Below, piece after piece: positions 1 to 4,886 of a DNA stretch of 6,744 nt (position 1 is its first letter; the number at the start of each line of letters is the position of its first letter). A program made the translations under genes and the position numbers. The DNA is taken from NCBI GenBank assembly GCA_946403735.1, contig CAMJAZ010000090.1:1-6744 (forward strand), read 5' to 3'. The DNA is from an uncultured Selenomonadales bacterium (GTDB lineage Bacteria; Bacillota; Negativicutes; Selenomonadales; Selenomonadaceae). The notes beneath the pieces are model-generated. The model did no database searches. It saw only the letters and a list, made by a program, of their open reading frames with translations, and was not told where the DNA came from.

Positions 1-147
1 ATTCCAACAATTTTTGGCATTGTGACGACGGAAAATATTCAGCAAGCGATTGAAAGAGCAGGAACAAAATCGGGAAATAAAGGCGCGGACGCGGCAATTT
101 CGGCAATGGAAATGGCAAATTTATTGAAATCTGTTGAGAATTTGTGA
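1..147 (+). CDS. ribH: 6,7-dimethyl-8-ribityllumazine synthase, C-terminal part (5' end outside window)
   Basis: Lumazine synthase condenses 5-amino-6-ribitylamino-uracil with 3,4-dihydroxy-2-butanone 4-phosphate in the cytoplasm, the penultimate step of riboflavin synthesis. Only the last 48 codons are present, in frame from base 1 to TGA at 145-147. The fragment begins IPTIFGIVTTEN, continues with QAIERAG and then KGADAA, and ends with a helix containing AMEMANLLK. This is the usual end of the family: the FG(V/I)(V/L)TT strand, the EQA-type turn, the RAG(T/G)K segment with its phosphate-binding Arg region, and the final helix of the icosahedral subunit. No GC-rich terminator follows, only an A11T8 run at 154-172. 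The next gene has its own promoter, so this is probably the end of a rib operon lying upstream, although the other rib genes are not visible. Confidence 0.93.
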   Translation: MPTIFGIVTTENIQQAIERAGTKSGNKGADAAISAMEMANLLKSVENL

Positions 148-179
148 ATAAATAAAAAAAAAAATTTTTTTTAATAATA

Positions 180-208
180 TGGACACAAAAAACTTTTTCA
201 ATTATACT
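180..208 (+). promoter_or_regulatory. Sigma-70 type promoter for the DUF881 gene
   Basis: The -35 element TGGACA (180-185, 5 of 6 consensus) is separated by 17 bp from the -10 element TATACT (203-208, 5 of 6). The predicted start of transcription near 215 leaves a leader of about 25 nt before the ATG at 240. It lies between the ribH stop and the DUF881 gene, so the latter can be transcribed independently. Confidence 0.7.
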
Positions 209-239
209 TCGTGAAAAAATTTTAATCGAAGGCGTGATA

Positions 240-911
240 ATGATAAAAAAGTTTTTTTACAGAAATTTAAAAATCCTACTCTTAATTAGCGTAGGATTTT
301 TAATATTTATGGAAATTTGGCAAATTATAAAATTTAGCGTACCAAACGAATTAAACGCGGAATTATCTTCGCGACTTTTGAAAGTAGAAAATGAACGCGA
401 CGAATTGAAATTAAAATTGAGTGAGGCAGAAAAAAATTCTGAAATAGATTCATCGAAATTAATCGCCGATTTAAAAATTCAAGCAGGATTAACAGGATTA
501 ATCGGTGAAGGCGTCGTGATAAAGATGAATGACAGTGAAAAAGTTGCGTTGAATGATGAAAATCAAAATTCGTACGTAATTCACGATGATGATTTATTGC
601 GAGTTGTGAATGAATTGCGCGCAGCAGGAGCAGAAGCAATTTCGATTAACGGACAACGTTTAACGGCGTTAAGTGAAATACGTTGCGCAGGACCAACACT
701 TTCAGTAAATAATGTTCGTTCATCTGCGCCGTTTGAAGTTAGCGCGATTGGCGATAAAAAAACTTTACAAAATGCAATTACAATGCGCGGCGGCGTTGCT
801 GAAACTTTAAAAATTTGGGGAATTACTGTTGCAGTTGATGCGCTTGATGAAGTTTACATTCCGCCGTACAAAGGAGAAATTCCGCACGTTTACGCTAAAG
901 TTAGTGAGTAG
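240..911 (+). CDS. DUF881 family membrane-anchored protein
   Basis: The 223-residue protein has one N-terminal membrane segment (about residues 10-30: ILLLISVGFLIFMEIW). A charged heptad-like stretch likely to form a coiled coil follows (about 38-65, containing VENERDELKLKLSEAE), then a DUF881 domain (about 75 to the end). Typical DUF881 elements are GLTGLIGEGVVI, a YVIHDDDLLRVVNELRAAGAEAISINGQR block, and a late TLQNAITMRGG segment. DUF881 proteins such as Bacillus YlxW/YlxX are bitopic envelope proteins often found near division genes. Their function is not established and nothing here defines it. The start is ATG 240, not the in-frame GTG at 234: the Shine-Dalgarno GAAGG (228-232) is 7 nt from the ATG but 1 nt from the GTG. 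The gene converges on leuB with a 3-bp gap and no terminator. Confidence 0.88.
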   Translation: MIKKFFYRNLKILLLISVGFLIFMEIWQIIKFSVPNELNAELSSRLLKVENERDELKLKLSEAEKNSEIDSSKLIADLKIQAGLTGLIGEGVVIKMNDSEKVALNDENQNSYVIHDDDLLRVVNELRAAGAEAISINGQRLTALSEIRCAGPTLSVNNVRSSAPFEVSAIGDKKTLQNAITMRGGVAETLKIWGITVAVDALDEVYIPPYKGEIPHVYAKVSE

Positions 912-914
912 AAA

Positions 915-1979
915 TTAAATTCTGTCACAAATAATTTTAGTACATTCATCCGTACCGATTTTTTTGAAACCGTCTTTAAAAATATCAGCGGTACGATAAC
1001 CATCAGCCAAAGTTTTATCGACGGCGCTTTCAATAGCCTGCGCGGCGTCAGAATTATTCAAACTGTAGCGTAAAAGCATAGCGGCACTTAAAATTGATCC
1101 CATTGGATTAGCAATATTTTTTCCAGCAATATCAGGAGCTGAACCGTGAATCGGTTCGTAAAGGCTTGTCAGTTCGCCAATCGACGCCGACGGCATTAAA
1201 CCGATTGAACCGCCGATAACTGCTGCTTCATCGCTCAAAATATCGCCGAAAATATTTGACGTGACAATTACATCAAATTGTTTTGGATTTACGGCAAGTT
1301 GCATTGCGCAGTTGTCAACGTACAAATGATTCAGTTCAACGTCATTAAAATTTTTCGCAAGTTCGTTTACGACGCGCCGCCATAATCTTGAAGACGCTAA
1401 AACGTTAGCTTTATCGACGGAAGTTAATTTGCCACGACGAATTTTAGCCGTTTCAAAGGCAAGTTTAGCAATTCTTTCAATTTCTGGTACAGAATATTTT
1501 TCAGTGTCCCAAGCACTTTCAACGCCGTCAACAAATTCAGATTCGCAACGTTCGCCAAAATAAATTCCGCCGACAAGTTCACGAACAATTAAAAGGTCAG
1601 CGCCTTCGACGAGTTCAGGTTTAAGCGGCGAACCGTCAATAAGTGGCGAATAAACTTTCACGGGGCGCAAATTCGCGAAAAGTCCTAAACCTTTGCGAAG
1701 ACCGAAAAGCGCTTTTTCTGGGCGAAGATGTACTGGCAACGTATCCCATTTTTTTCCACCGACTGCACCGAATAAAACTGCGTCAGCTTTTTTGCAAGCG
1801 TCGAGCGTTTCAGCGGGCAACGGTTCACCAAATTTTTCGTAAGCAGTGCCGCCAGCGTCGCGATCTTCAAATTCCAAGCCAATGTTAAATTTCGCGTCAA
1901 CTTTTTTCAAAACTTCGACCGCCGACGCAGTAACTTCCTTACCAATTCCGTCGCCAGCAATTACGATAATTTTTTTCAT
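915..1979 (-). CDS. leuB: 3-isopropylmalate dehydrogenase
   Basis: This NAD-dependent enzyme oxidises and decarboxylates 3-isopropylmalate to 2-oxoisocaproate in leucine synthesis. The 354 residues match the usual family length. Visible motifs are the N-terminal GDGIG, the substrate-binding arginines in FGLRKGLGLFANLRPVK and VREL, and the catalytic tyrosine in GGIYFGE. Further on are the catalytic lysine in SVDKANVL, the metal-binding aspartates in NIFGDILSDEAA followed by GSIGLMPSAS, and the NAD-binding EPIHGSAPDIAGKNIANP. The GGIYFG context and LRP segment favour LeuB over isocitrate or tartrate dehydrogenases. The start is firm: GGAGGT (1986-1991) lies 6 nt from ATG 1979. One oddity is GDGIGKE where nearly all relatives have GDGIGPE. 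leuA, leuC and leuD are not adjacent. The upstream neighbour is an SGNH hydrolase 42 bp away in the same direction, and I see no convincing separate promoter, so readthrough from that gene is likely. Confidence 0.96.
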   Translation of the reverse strand: MKKIIVIAGDGIGKEVTASAVEVLKKVDAKFNIGLEFEDRDAGGTAYEKFGEPLPAETLDACKKADAVLFGAVGGKKWDTLPVHLRPEKALFGLRKGLGLFANLRPVKVYSPLIDGSPLKPELVEGADLLIVRELVGGIYFGERCESEFVDGVESAWDTEKYSVPEIERIAKLAFETAKIRRGKLTSVDKANVLASSRLWRRVVNELAKNFNDVELNHLYVDNCAMQLAVNPKQFDVIVTSNIFGDILSDEAAVIGGSIGLMPSASIGELTSLYEPIHGSAPDIAGKNIANPMGSILSAAMLLRYSLNNSDAAQAIESAVDKTLADGYRTADIFKDGFKKIGTDECTKIICDRI

Positions 1980-2021
1980 CGTGTAACCTCCATTGTTAGT
2001 TTTAAACTAAAAATTTTTTTA

Positions 2022-2693
2022 TTATTTATTAACAAGTTGCAAAATTCTTTCGGCGTAAACTTTCATAGCTTTATCGTTGGGATGAATCGCTACGCCTTTG
2101 TGATTGACGACGTGTTTATTTCCATTTTCGTCAAAAACTTCATAACCAATACCTACGCAATAATCAGCAGTGTTAATGTCCTGCAAATCGACGAAGTTGA
2201 CGCCCATTTCATTACAAACTTTTATTTTTATTTTGTCGATAATTTCATTTTTAAAAGTAAAAAAATTTCCAGTCAAGATAATTTTAGCGTCACAAATTTT
2301 ATTTTTTATGTAATTTATCAATGCTTTAAAATCACTTTCAAGCGTATCAAAATTACTTATATTTTCGCCAAGCTGAATGATAATGAAATCATAATTGTTG
2401 CCGTTGAATGTATCTAAAAGTGACAGCGCTTCCGAACGGTCATAGTGCATTGCTTCCCACTGAACAAAATTTATAATGTCAAAATTTGTCTGATAATTTT
2501 GGCTCAACGTATTTGCGATTAAATGCACAAAATCATTTTCTTTACGGCTTGCGCCCATTCCACAAATGCTCCACCAATATTCGCAAGTTCCGTGAATTGA
2601 AATGGAATTGCCAATAACCAAAAAATTTTTATTGGAACGTGACGCTATACGGGGGGGGGTATGGCTTGAAAAAGTTTTACTAATTTTAAGCAT
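2022..2693 (-). CDS. SGNH/GDSL-family hydrolase with a poly-C tract in its 5' coding region
   Basis: The 223-residue protein is related to SGNH esterases and acylhydrolases. Block I is VIGNSISIHG with the presumed nucleophile Ser30. A GMGAS segment (about 45-49) is followed by a charged stretch and DFVHLIA, block III is QLGEN (Gly109, Asn111), and block V is AIHPNDKAM with the presumed catalytic His204. The Asp usually three residues before the His is Val here, a variation I believe also occurs in this subfamily. There is no signal peptide, so it probably acts in the cytoplasm. The substrate is unknown; relatives act on acyl or acetyl esters, often of glycans (inference). The start ATG 2693 has AGAAGG (2701-2706) 7 nt upstream. 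The first 21 residues are an extension before the usual family start and contain nine C (coding strand) covering codons 12-15 (Thr-Pro-Pro-Arg), a probable phase-variation switch. leuB follows. Confidence 0.85.
   Translation of the reverse strand: MLKISKTFSSHTPPRIASRSNKNFLVIGNSISIHGTCEYWWSICGMGASRKENDFVHLIANTLSQNYQTNFDIINFVQWEAMHYDRSEALSLLDTFNGNNYDFIIIQLGENISNFDTLESDFKALINYIKNKICDAKIILTGNFFTFKNEIIDKIKIKVCNEMGVNFVDLQDINTADYCVGIGYEVFDENGNKHVVNHKGVAIHPNDKAMKVYAERILQLVNK
2651..2659 (-). repeat. Homopolymer of 9 C on the coding strand (9 G on +) inside the SGNH hydrolase gene
   Basis: Nine uninterrupted G on the + strand are read as C in codons 12-15 of the hydrolase. With nine bases the frame continues into the SGNH domain. 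With eight, codon 16 becomes TAG. With ten, TAA appears as codon 22. Only tract lengths differing by multiples of three keep the gene on. This is the sequence arrangement of a slipped-strand translational phase switch. Confidence 0.8.
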
Positions 2694-2740
2694 AACTCTA
2701 CCTTCTCATTCAAAAATTATTCGTGAAAATTATCGTGTAA

Positions 2741-2779
2741 GAAATTTTAATCATCGCTGAAAACAAAGTCAAGTTGAAC
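2741..2779 (-). repeat. 39-bp promoter-containing direct repeat, copy A
   Basis: This segment matches 3082-3120 at 34 of 39 positions in the same orientation, 341 bp apart. The identity covers not only the -35 and -10 elements but also the spacer (ACTTTGTTTTC) and flanking bases. Confidence 0.85.
2744..2772 (-). promoter_or_regulatory. Promoter of the SGNH hydrolase gene
   Basis: Read on the minus strand, TTGACT (2767-2772) is followed after exactly 17 bp by TAAAAT (2744-2749), each 5 of 6 to consensus. Transcription would start near 2737, giving a leader of about 44 nt before ATG 2693. The element is part of a 39-bp sequence repeated at 3082-3120, where it also forms a promoter. Confidence 0.72.
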
Positions 2780-2808
2780 AAAAAAATACCGCCTGAACTT
2801 CAGACGGC
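2780..2808 (-). terminator. Intrinsic terminator ending the minus-strand small RNA
   Basis: Read on the minus strand, CCGTCTGAA (2799-2807) pairs with TTCAGGCGG (2789-2797), one pair being G-U, and a T7 run follows (2780-2786). It sits just upstream of the SGNH promoter, insulating that gene from the small-RNA transcript. Confidence 0.8.
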
Positions 2809-2814
2809 TAATTA

Positions 2815-2843
2815 TTGACAGTGCTATTTATAAGCTTTATAAT
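2815..2843 (+). promoter_or_regulatory. Perfect-consensus sigma-70 promoter of the plus-strand small RNA
   Basis: TTGACA (2815-2820), a 17-bp spacer and TATAAT (2838-2843) match the housekeeping consensus at all 12 positions. The spacer and -10 include the inverted repeat TTATAA-GCT-TTATAA. Transcription should begin near 2850. Confidence 0.78.
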
Positions 2844-2973
2844 TTCGGCGGTGTCATTGAACGACAGGCGGATTTGTCACTTCCTCCAAAGTGATGTGAA
2901 TGGATTAGCATTGCGCTTTCTGCAGGAAACCTTATCGTCGCGTTGATCAACCTTTTTAGTTAAGCGCGATATT

Positions 2974-3000
2974 ACCGCCTGAACCCCTAATTCAGACGGT
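2974..3000 (-). repeat. Inverted repeat sharing both arms with the terminator hairpin
   Basis: The arms CCGCCTGAA (2975-2983) and TTCAGACGG (2991-2999), with flanking A-T closing, are identical to the arms of the terminator hairpin at 2789-2807. The loop is longer (7 nt) and there is no T run on either side, so this copy should not terminate. Confidence 0.8.
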
Positions 3001-3052
3001 GCGAAGTGTACCACTGATTTTAAGAACAAATTCGTTTGTCTGACACGCCAAG

Positions 3053-3074
3053 CCCGCTTTTACGGCGGGTTTTT
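3053..3074 (+). terminator. Intrinsic terminator of the plus-strand small RNA
   Basis: CCCGC (3053-3057) pairs with GCGGG (3065-3069) around a 7-nt loop and is followed by TTTTT (3070-3074). The stem can extend outward through AAG/TTT with a G-U pair. It lies upstream of the BofA-like gene, so that gene depends on readthrough or on a promoter I cannot identify. Confidence 0.75.
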
Positions 3075-3081
3075 GGTTAAA

Positions 3082-3120
3082 GAAATTATAATCTGCGCGG
3101 AAAACAAAGTCAAGTTTAAC
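3082..3120 (-). repeat. 39-bp promoter-containing direct repeat, copy B
   Basis: Second copy of the repeat at 2741-2779, with five substitutions and no gaps. One substitution makes its -10 element a perfect TATAAT. The two copies bracket the structured non-coding region. Confidence 0.85.
3085..3113 (-). promoter_or_regulatory. Promoter of the minus-strand small RNA
   Basis: TTGACT (3108-3113) and a perfect TATAAT (3085-3090) are separated by 17 bp on the minus strand, 11 of 12 consensus bases. No minus-strand reading frame of useful length lies between it and the terminator at 2780-2808, so its product is non-coding. Confidence 0.75.
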
Positions 3121-3147
3121 GTGTCAATCTGATTGAAAGGATTTGAA

Positions 3148-3399
3148 ATGAAAAAGATGGATTTACAAATTATAATCGGTACGGTTATCGGCGTATTAAT
3201 TATTTTTGCACTGATAAAAATAATTTCACTGCCATTTTGGCTTTTGAAAAATAGTATCGTCGGCGCAATAATTCTTTACGCTATAAACTTCATCGGCATT
3301 TTTACTATTAAGGTAACGTTCATTCATTGTCTAATTGTCGGCGTGTTCGGCGTACCTGGAATTGTCATCTTGTATATTTATTTAAACTATCTAAAATAA
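3148..3399 (+). CDS. BofA family small membrane protein (pro-sigma-K processing inhibitor-like)
   Basis: The 83-residue protein has two hydrophobic stretches. The first is about residues 6-27. The C-terminal part carries the BofA signature: NSIVGAIILYAINFIG, a short polar turn, then HCLIVGVFGVPGIVILYIY. Bacillus BofA (87 residues) holds the SpoIVFB protease inactive in the outer forespore membrane until sigma-K is needed. Many Firmicutes keep relatives of unknown role, so sporulation function is not shown here. The start is ATG 3148 with AAAGGA (3136-3141) 6 nt upstream; the in-frame TTG at 3133 lies before that site. In Bacillus bofA follows recR, whereas here its neighbours are the small-RNA locus and a convergent GH4 gene 3 bp away. 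No sigma-70 promoter of good quality is visible, and a minus-strand promoter lies directly upstream. Confidence 0.85.
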   Translation: MKKMDLQIIIGTVIGVLIIFALIKIISLPFWLLKNSIVGAIILYAINFIGIFTIKVTFIHCLIVGVFGVPGIVILYIYLNYLK

Positions 3400-3402
3400 A
3401 TT

Positions 3403-4791
3403 TTAATTGCCATTAGCAATAATTTCGCGGACGACTTCATCTTTAGGCGAAACACCTTTATCCTTCAAAATTTTAATCGTGTCGGCAAACTGCGGCAAAT
3501 ATTTTTCATGCGCCACAAAAAGTTCATTGAGCGCGTTAATTCCATTCGTGCCATTTTCAATAAGCGGATTAATGTTAAAAGCTTTAAGCGCCATACTGTA
3601 ATCACCAGTCAAGGCGGCGTCGATAACGCATTCTTCCATAGCCTTCATAAGTTGTAACCAGCCACGTTCATGCGAATCAAAATTTCCCCAAGTTAAAGGC
3701 TCTGCACCAGTAGCCGATACAAGACTTGAAATTTCAACGATTGAATCATACGGCAAGCAGGAAATTGCGCCTTTATTTTGCGTGTTGACGATGAGCAGTT
3801 GGCGCTTATCGTTATAAATGGCGCTGATACATTCGCAAGCCGCGTCGCTGTAATACGTACCGCCGCGCTTTTCAAGTTCCTTTGGCTTAACATTTAAATC
3901 TGGATTTTTATAAAGTTCAAACAATGCATCTTCCGTAGCTTTAACCTGTTCAGCTCGCGTACCGTGCCGTTTAAATTCTTCGACGGCGTGATTTACCATT
4001 TCAGTTGCAAGGTAATAATAGCGATGATAGCCGCACGGTAAAAGTTTTGTCGACTGAATTAAATCAAGTGGAAATTTCGCTTGAAAAATATTTTTCGGTG
4101 TTCCGCCGTCCGCGTCATTGAGATGATTTATAATCTGCGCGGTTACGTCGTTACCGTCTTTGTCAAAAACTTTGTGCCAGTGAAAATGATTTATGCCAGC
4201 GAATCGGTAATTTAATTCAGCGCGTGTCTTACCGATATTTTTCGGCTCATGTTTCATAGAAATTTCTGGCACGTTGCAAAGACCAATACAGCGTTTCCAG
4301 CCAAAATGTTTTATGACAGTTTCAGTTATCATACCGCTGGGATTGGTGAAGTTAATCAGCCACGCATTAGGGCAAAGTTCGCGCATATCTTCGACAATCG
4401 ACTTTATCACAGGAATTGTTCTAAACGCCTTAAAAATTCCGCCAGCGCCGTTTGTCTCCTGTCCCAACATTCCGTAGTAAAGCGGTATTCGCTCATCTTT
4501 AATTCTTGCGGGCAGAAGACCAACGCGAAATTGTGTCGTGACAAAATCTGCGTCCTTTAAAGCGTCACGCCGATTTAAAGTCAAATTAACTTTTACGTCG
4601 TAACCTGCCGCCTTCCACATACGTTTAGCCAATTCGCCGACAATTTCAAGTTTTTCCCTGCCGTCTTCAATGTCGACAAGCCAAATTTCTTTAATCGGCA
4701 ATTCGTGATGGCGTTTAATAAAGCCTTCCATAAGTTCAGGCGTATAGCTACTGCCGCCGCCAATCGTGACGATTTTAATTCCGTCTTTCAT
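3403..4791 (-). CDS. 6-phospho-beta-glucosidase, glycoside hydrolase family 4
   Basis: GH4 enzymes hydrolyse 6-phospho-beta-glucosides (for example cellobiose-6-P after PTS uptake) in the cytoplasm by an NAD+ and Mn2+ dependent redox mechanism. The 462 residues show the N-terminal dinucleotide-binding IVTIGGGSSYTPEL (7-20) with acidic Asp40, then GQETNGAGG (110-118) and NFTNPSGMITE (147-157). The metal-binding GLCNVPE (Cys172, Asn173) and GINHFHWH (His202) follow, and later KRGGTYYSDAA and IVNTQNKGAISCLP. The pattern resembles the BglT/LicH/CelF branch rather than alpha-glucosidases or alpha-galactosidases of the family. The start is ATG 4791 with AAGGAAG a few bases upstream; an in-frame GTG at 4831-4833 lies just past the -10 element, ahead of the expected transcript start, and is excluded. 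No PTS or regulator gene is beside it. Confidence 0.92.
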   Translation of the reverse strand: MKDGIKIVTIGGGSSYTPELMEGFIKRHHELPIKEIWLVDIEDGREKLEIVGELAKRMWKAAGYDVKVNLTLNRRDALKDADFVTTQFRVGLLPARIKDERIPLYYGMLGQETNGAGGIFKAFRTIPVIKSIVEDMRELCPNAWLINFTNPSGMITETVIKHFGWKRCIGLCNVPEISMKHEPKNIGKTRAELNYRFAGINHFHWHKVFDKDGNDVTAQIINHLNDADGGTPKNIFQAKFPLDLIQSTKLLPCGYHRYYYLATEMVNHAVEEFKRHGTRAEQVKATEDALFELYKNPDLNVKPKELEKRGGTYYSDAACECISAIYNDKRQLLIVNTQNKGAISCLPYDSIVEISSLVSATGAEPLTWGNFDSHERGWLQLMKAMEECVIDAALTGDYSMALKAFNINPLIENGTNGINALNELFVAHEKYLPQFADTIKILKDKGVSPKDEVVREIIANGN

Positions 4792-4833
4792 AAAAAATCT
4801 TCCTTCCTTACGAACGCTTGAAATTTTTTTCAC

Positions 4834-4862
4834 ATTGTATCGATTAAAAATTTTTGCGTCAA
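4834..4862 (-). promoter_or_regulatory. Promoter of the GH4 gene
   Basis: On the minus strand TTGACG (4857-4862) is followed after 17 bp by TACAAT (4834-4839), each 5 of 6. The predicted start near 4827 gives a leader of about 35 nt and fixes ATG 4791 as the translation start. I see no catabolite-response (cre) palindrome in the flanks. Confidence 0.72.
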
Positions 4863-4886
4863 ACTCTTTAAAGAAAAATTTGCAAT

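Larger units (their letters stand above)
2850..3074 (+). ncRNA. Candidate plus-strand small RNA, fully antisense to the minus-strand one
   Basis: A perfect promoter upstream and an intrinsic terminator at 3053-3074 define a transcript of about 225 nt. It is complementary along its whole length to the minus-strand candidate. Short ATGs in it meet stops at once (for example ATG TGA near 2894), so it is not coding. A local hairpin at 2878-2893 (CACTT/AAGTG) would display CCUCC, the complement of a Shine-Dalgarno core, in its loop. A second hairpin at 2974-3000 has a CCCC-containing loop. C-rich loops are typical of some Gram-positive regulatory RNAs, but a target is only inference. It could also act on the minus-strand RNA or read through into the BofA-like gene 73 bp beyond its terminator. 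Confidence 0.5.
2780..3078 (-). ncRNA. Candidate structured small RNA (minus strand), family not recognised
   Basis: A strong minus-strand promoter (3085-3113) predicts a start near 3078, and a GC-rich terminator with a T7 run ends at 2780, giving an RNA of about 300 nt. I found no credible reading frame in it. Its two ends can pair over a long distance in a rod-like order (+ coordinates): 2847-2850 with 3046-3049, 2852-2856 with 3041-3045, 2860-2864 with 3032-3036, 2872-2877 with 3026-3031, and 2878-2883 with 3003-3008. Inside are a hairpin at 2974-3000 and another at 2938-2969. At three positions where the + strand would have a C-A mismatch (both CCGCCTGAA hairpins and the 2938-2969 stem), the minus strand has a G-U pair, which favours this strand as the folded product. 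I do not see the conserved cores of tmRNA, RNase P RNA or SRP RNA. A 6S-like rod is possible but unproven. Confidence 0.5.

Noticed and set aside
154..172. A11T8 run after ribH as a terminator
   Set aside because: It is a perfect A/T palindrome but has no GC stem. I would not call it an intrinsic terminator without transcript data.
334..639. Open frames antisense to or overlapping clear genes (334-639 -, 1643-1888 +, 1685-1900 -, 2037-2417 +, 3693-3893 -, 4249-4560 +, 4274-4477 +, 5634-5861 -, 6435-6650 +)
   Set aside because: They are shadows of well-supported genes, with biased or unlikely protein composition and no recognisable domains.
1996..2020. TTAGTTT/AAACTAA inverted repeat followed by a T run on the + strand
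   Set aside because: The stem is A/T-only with an almost absent loop. The T run lies on the wrong side for the minus-strand genes, and no + gene ends there.
2840..2914. A 24-codon minus-strand frame (start ATG near 2914) inside the small-RNA locus as a type I toxin
   Set aside because: There is no good ribosome binding site, and the peptide is His- and Pro-containing without a membrane helix, unlike known small toxins.
3009..3016. TACCACTG in the + RNA as a cobalamin riboswitch B12 box
   Set aside because: The rest of the cobalamin aptamer core is missing and the downstream gene is unrelated to B12.
2850..3078. tmRNA, RNase P RNA, SRP RNA or a T-box leader
   Set aside because: I looked for their conserved cores on both strands (for example the SRP GGAAGGAAGCAGC-type segment, the RNase P GAAAGTCC segment, the T-box GGGTGGNACC) and found none.
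3406..3420. ATTGC-CATTA-GCAAT hairpin at the end of the GH4 gene as a terminator for the convergent pair
   Set aside because: The stem is only 5 bp, lies within the GH4 coding end and has no uninterrupted T run on either side.
4831..4833. GTG as the start of the GH4 gene (14 residues longer)
   Set aside because: It lies immediately after the -10 element, ahead of the expected transcription start, and lacks a ribosome binding site.
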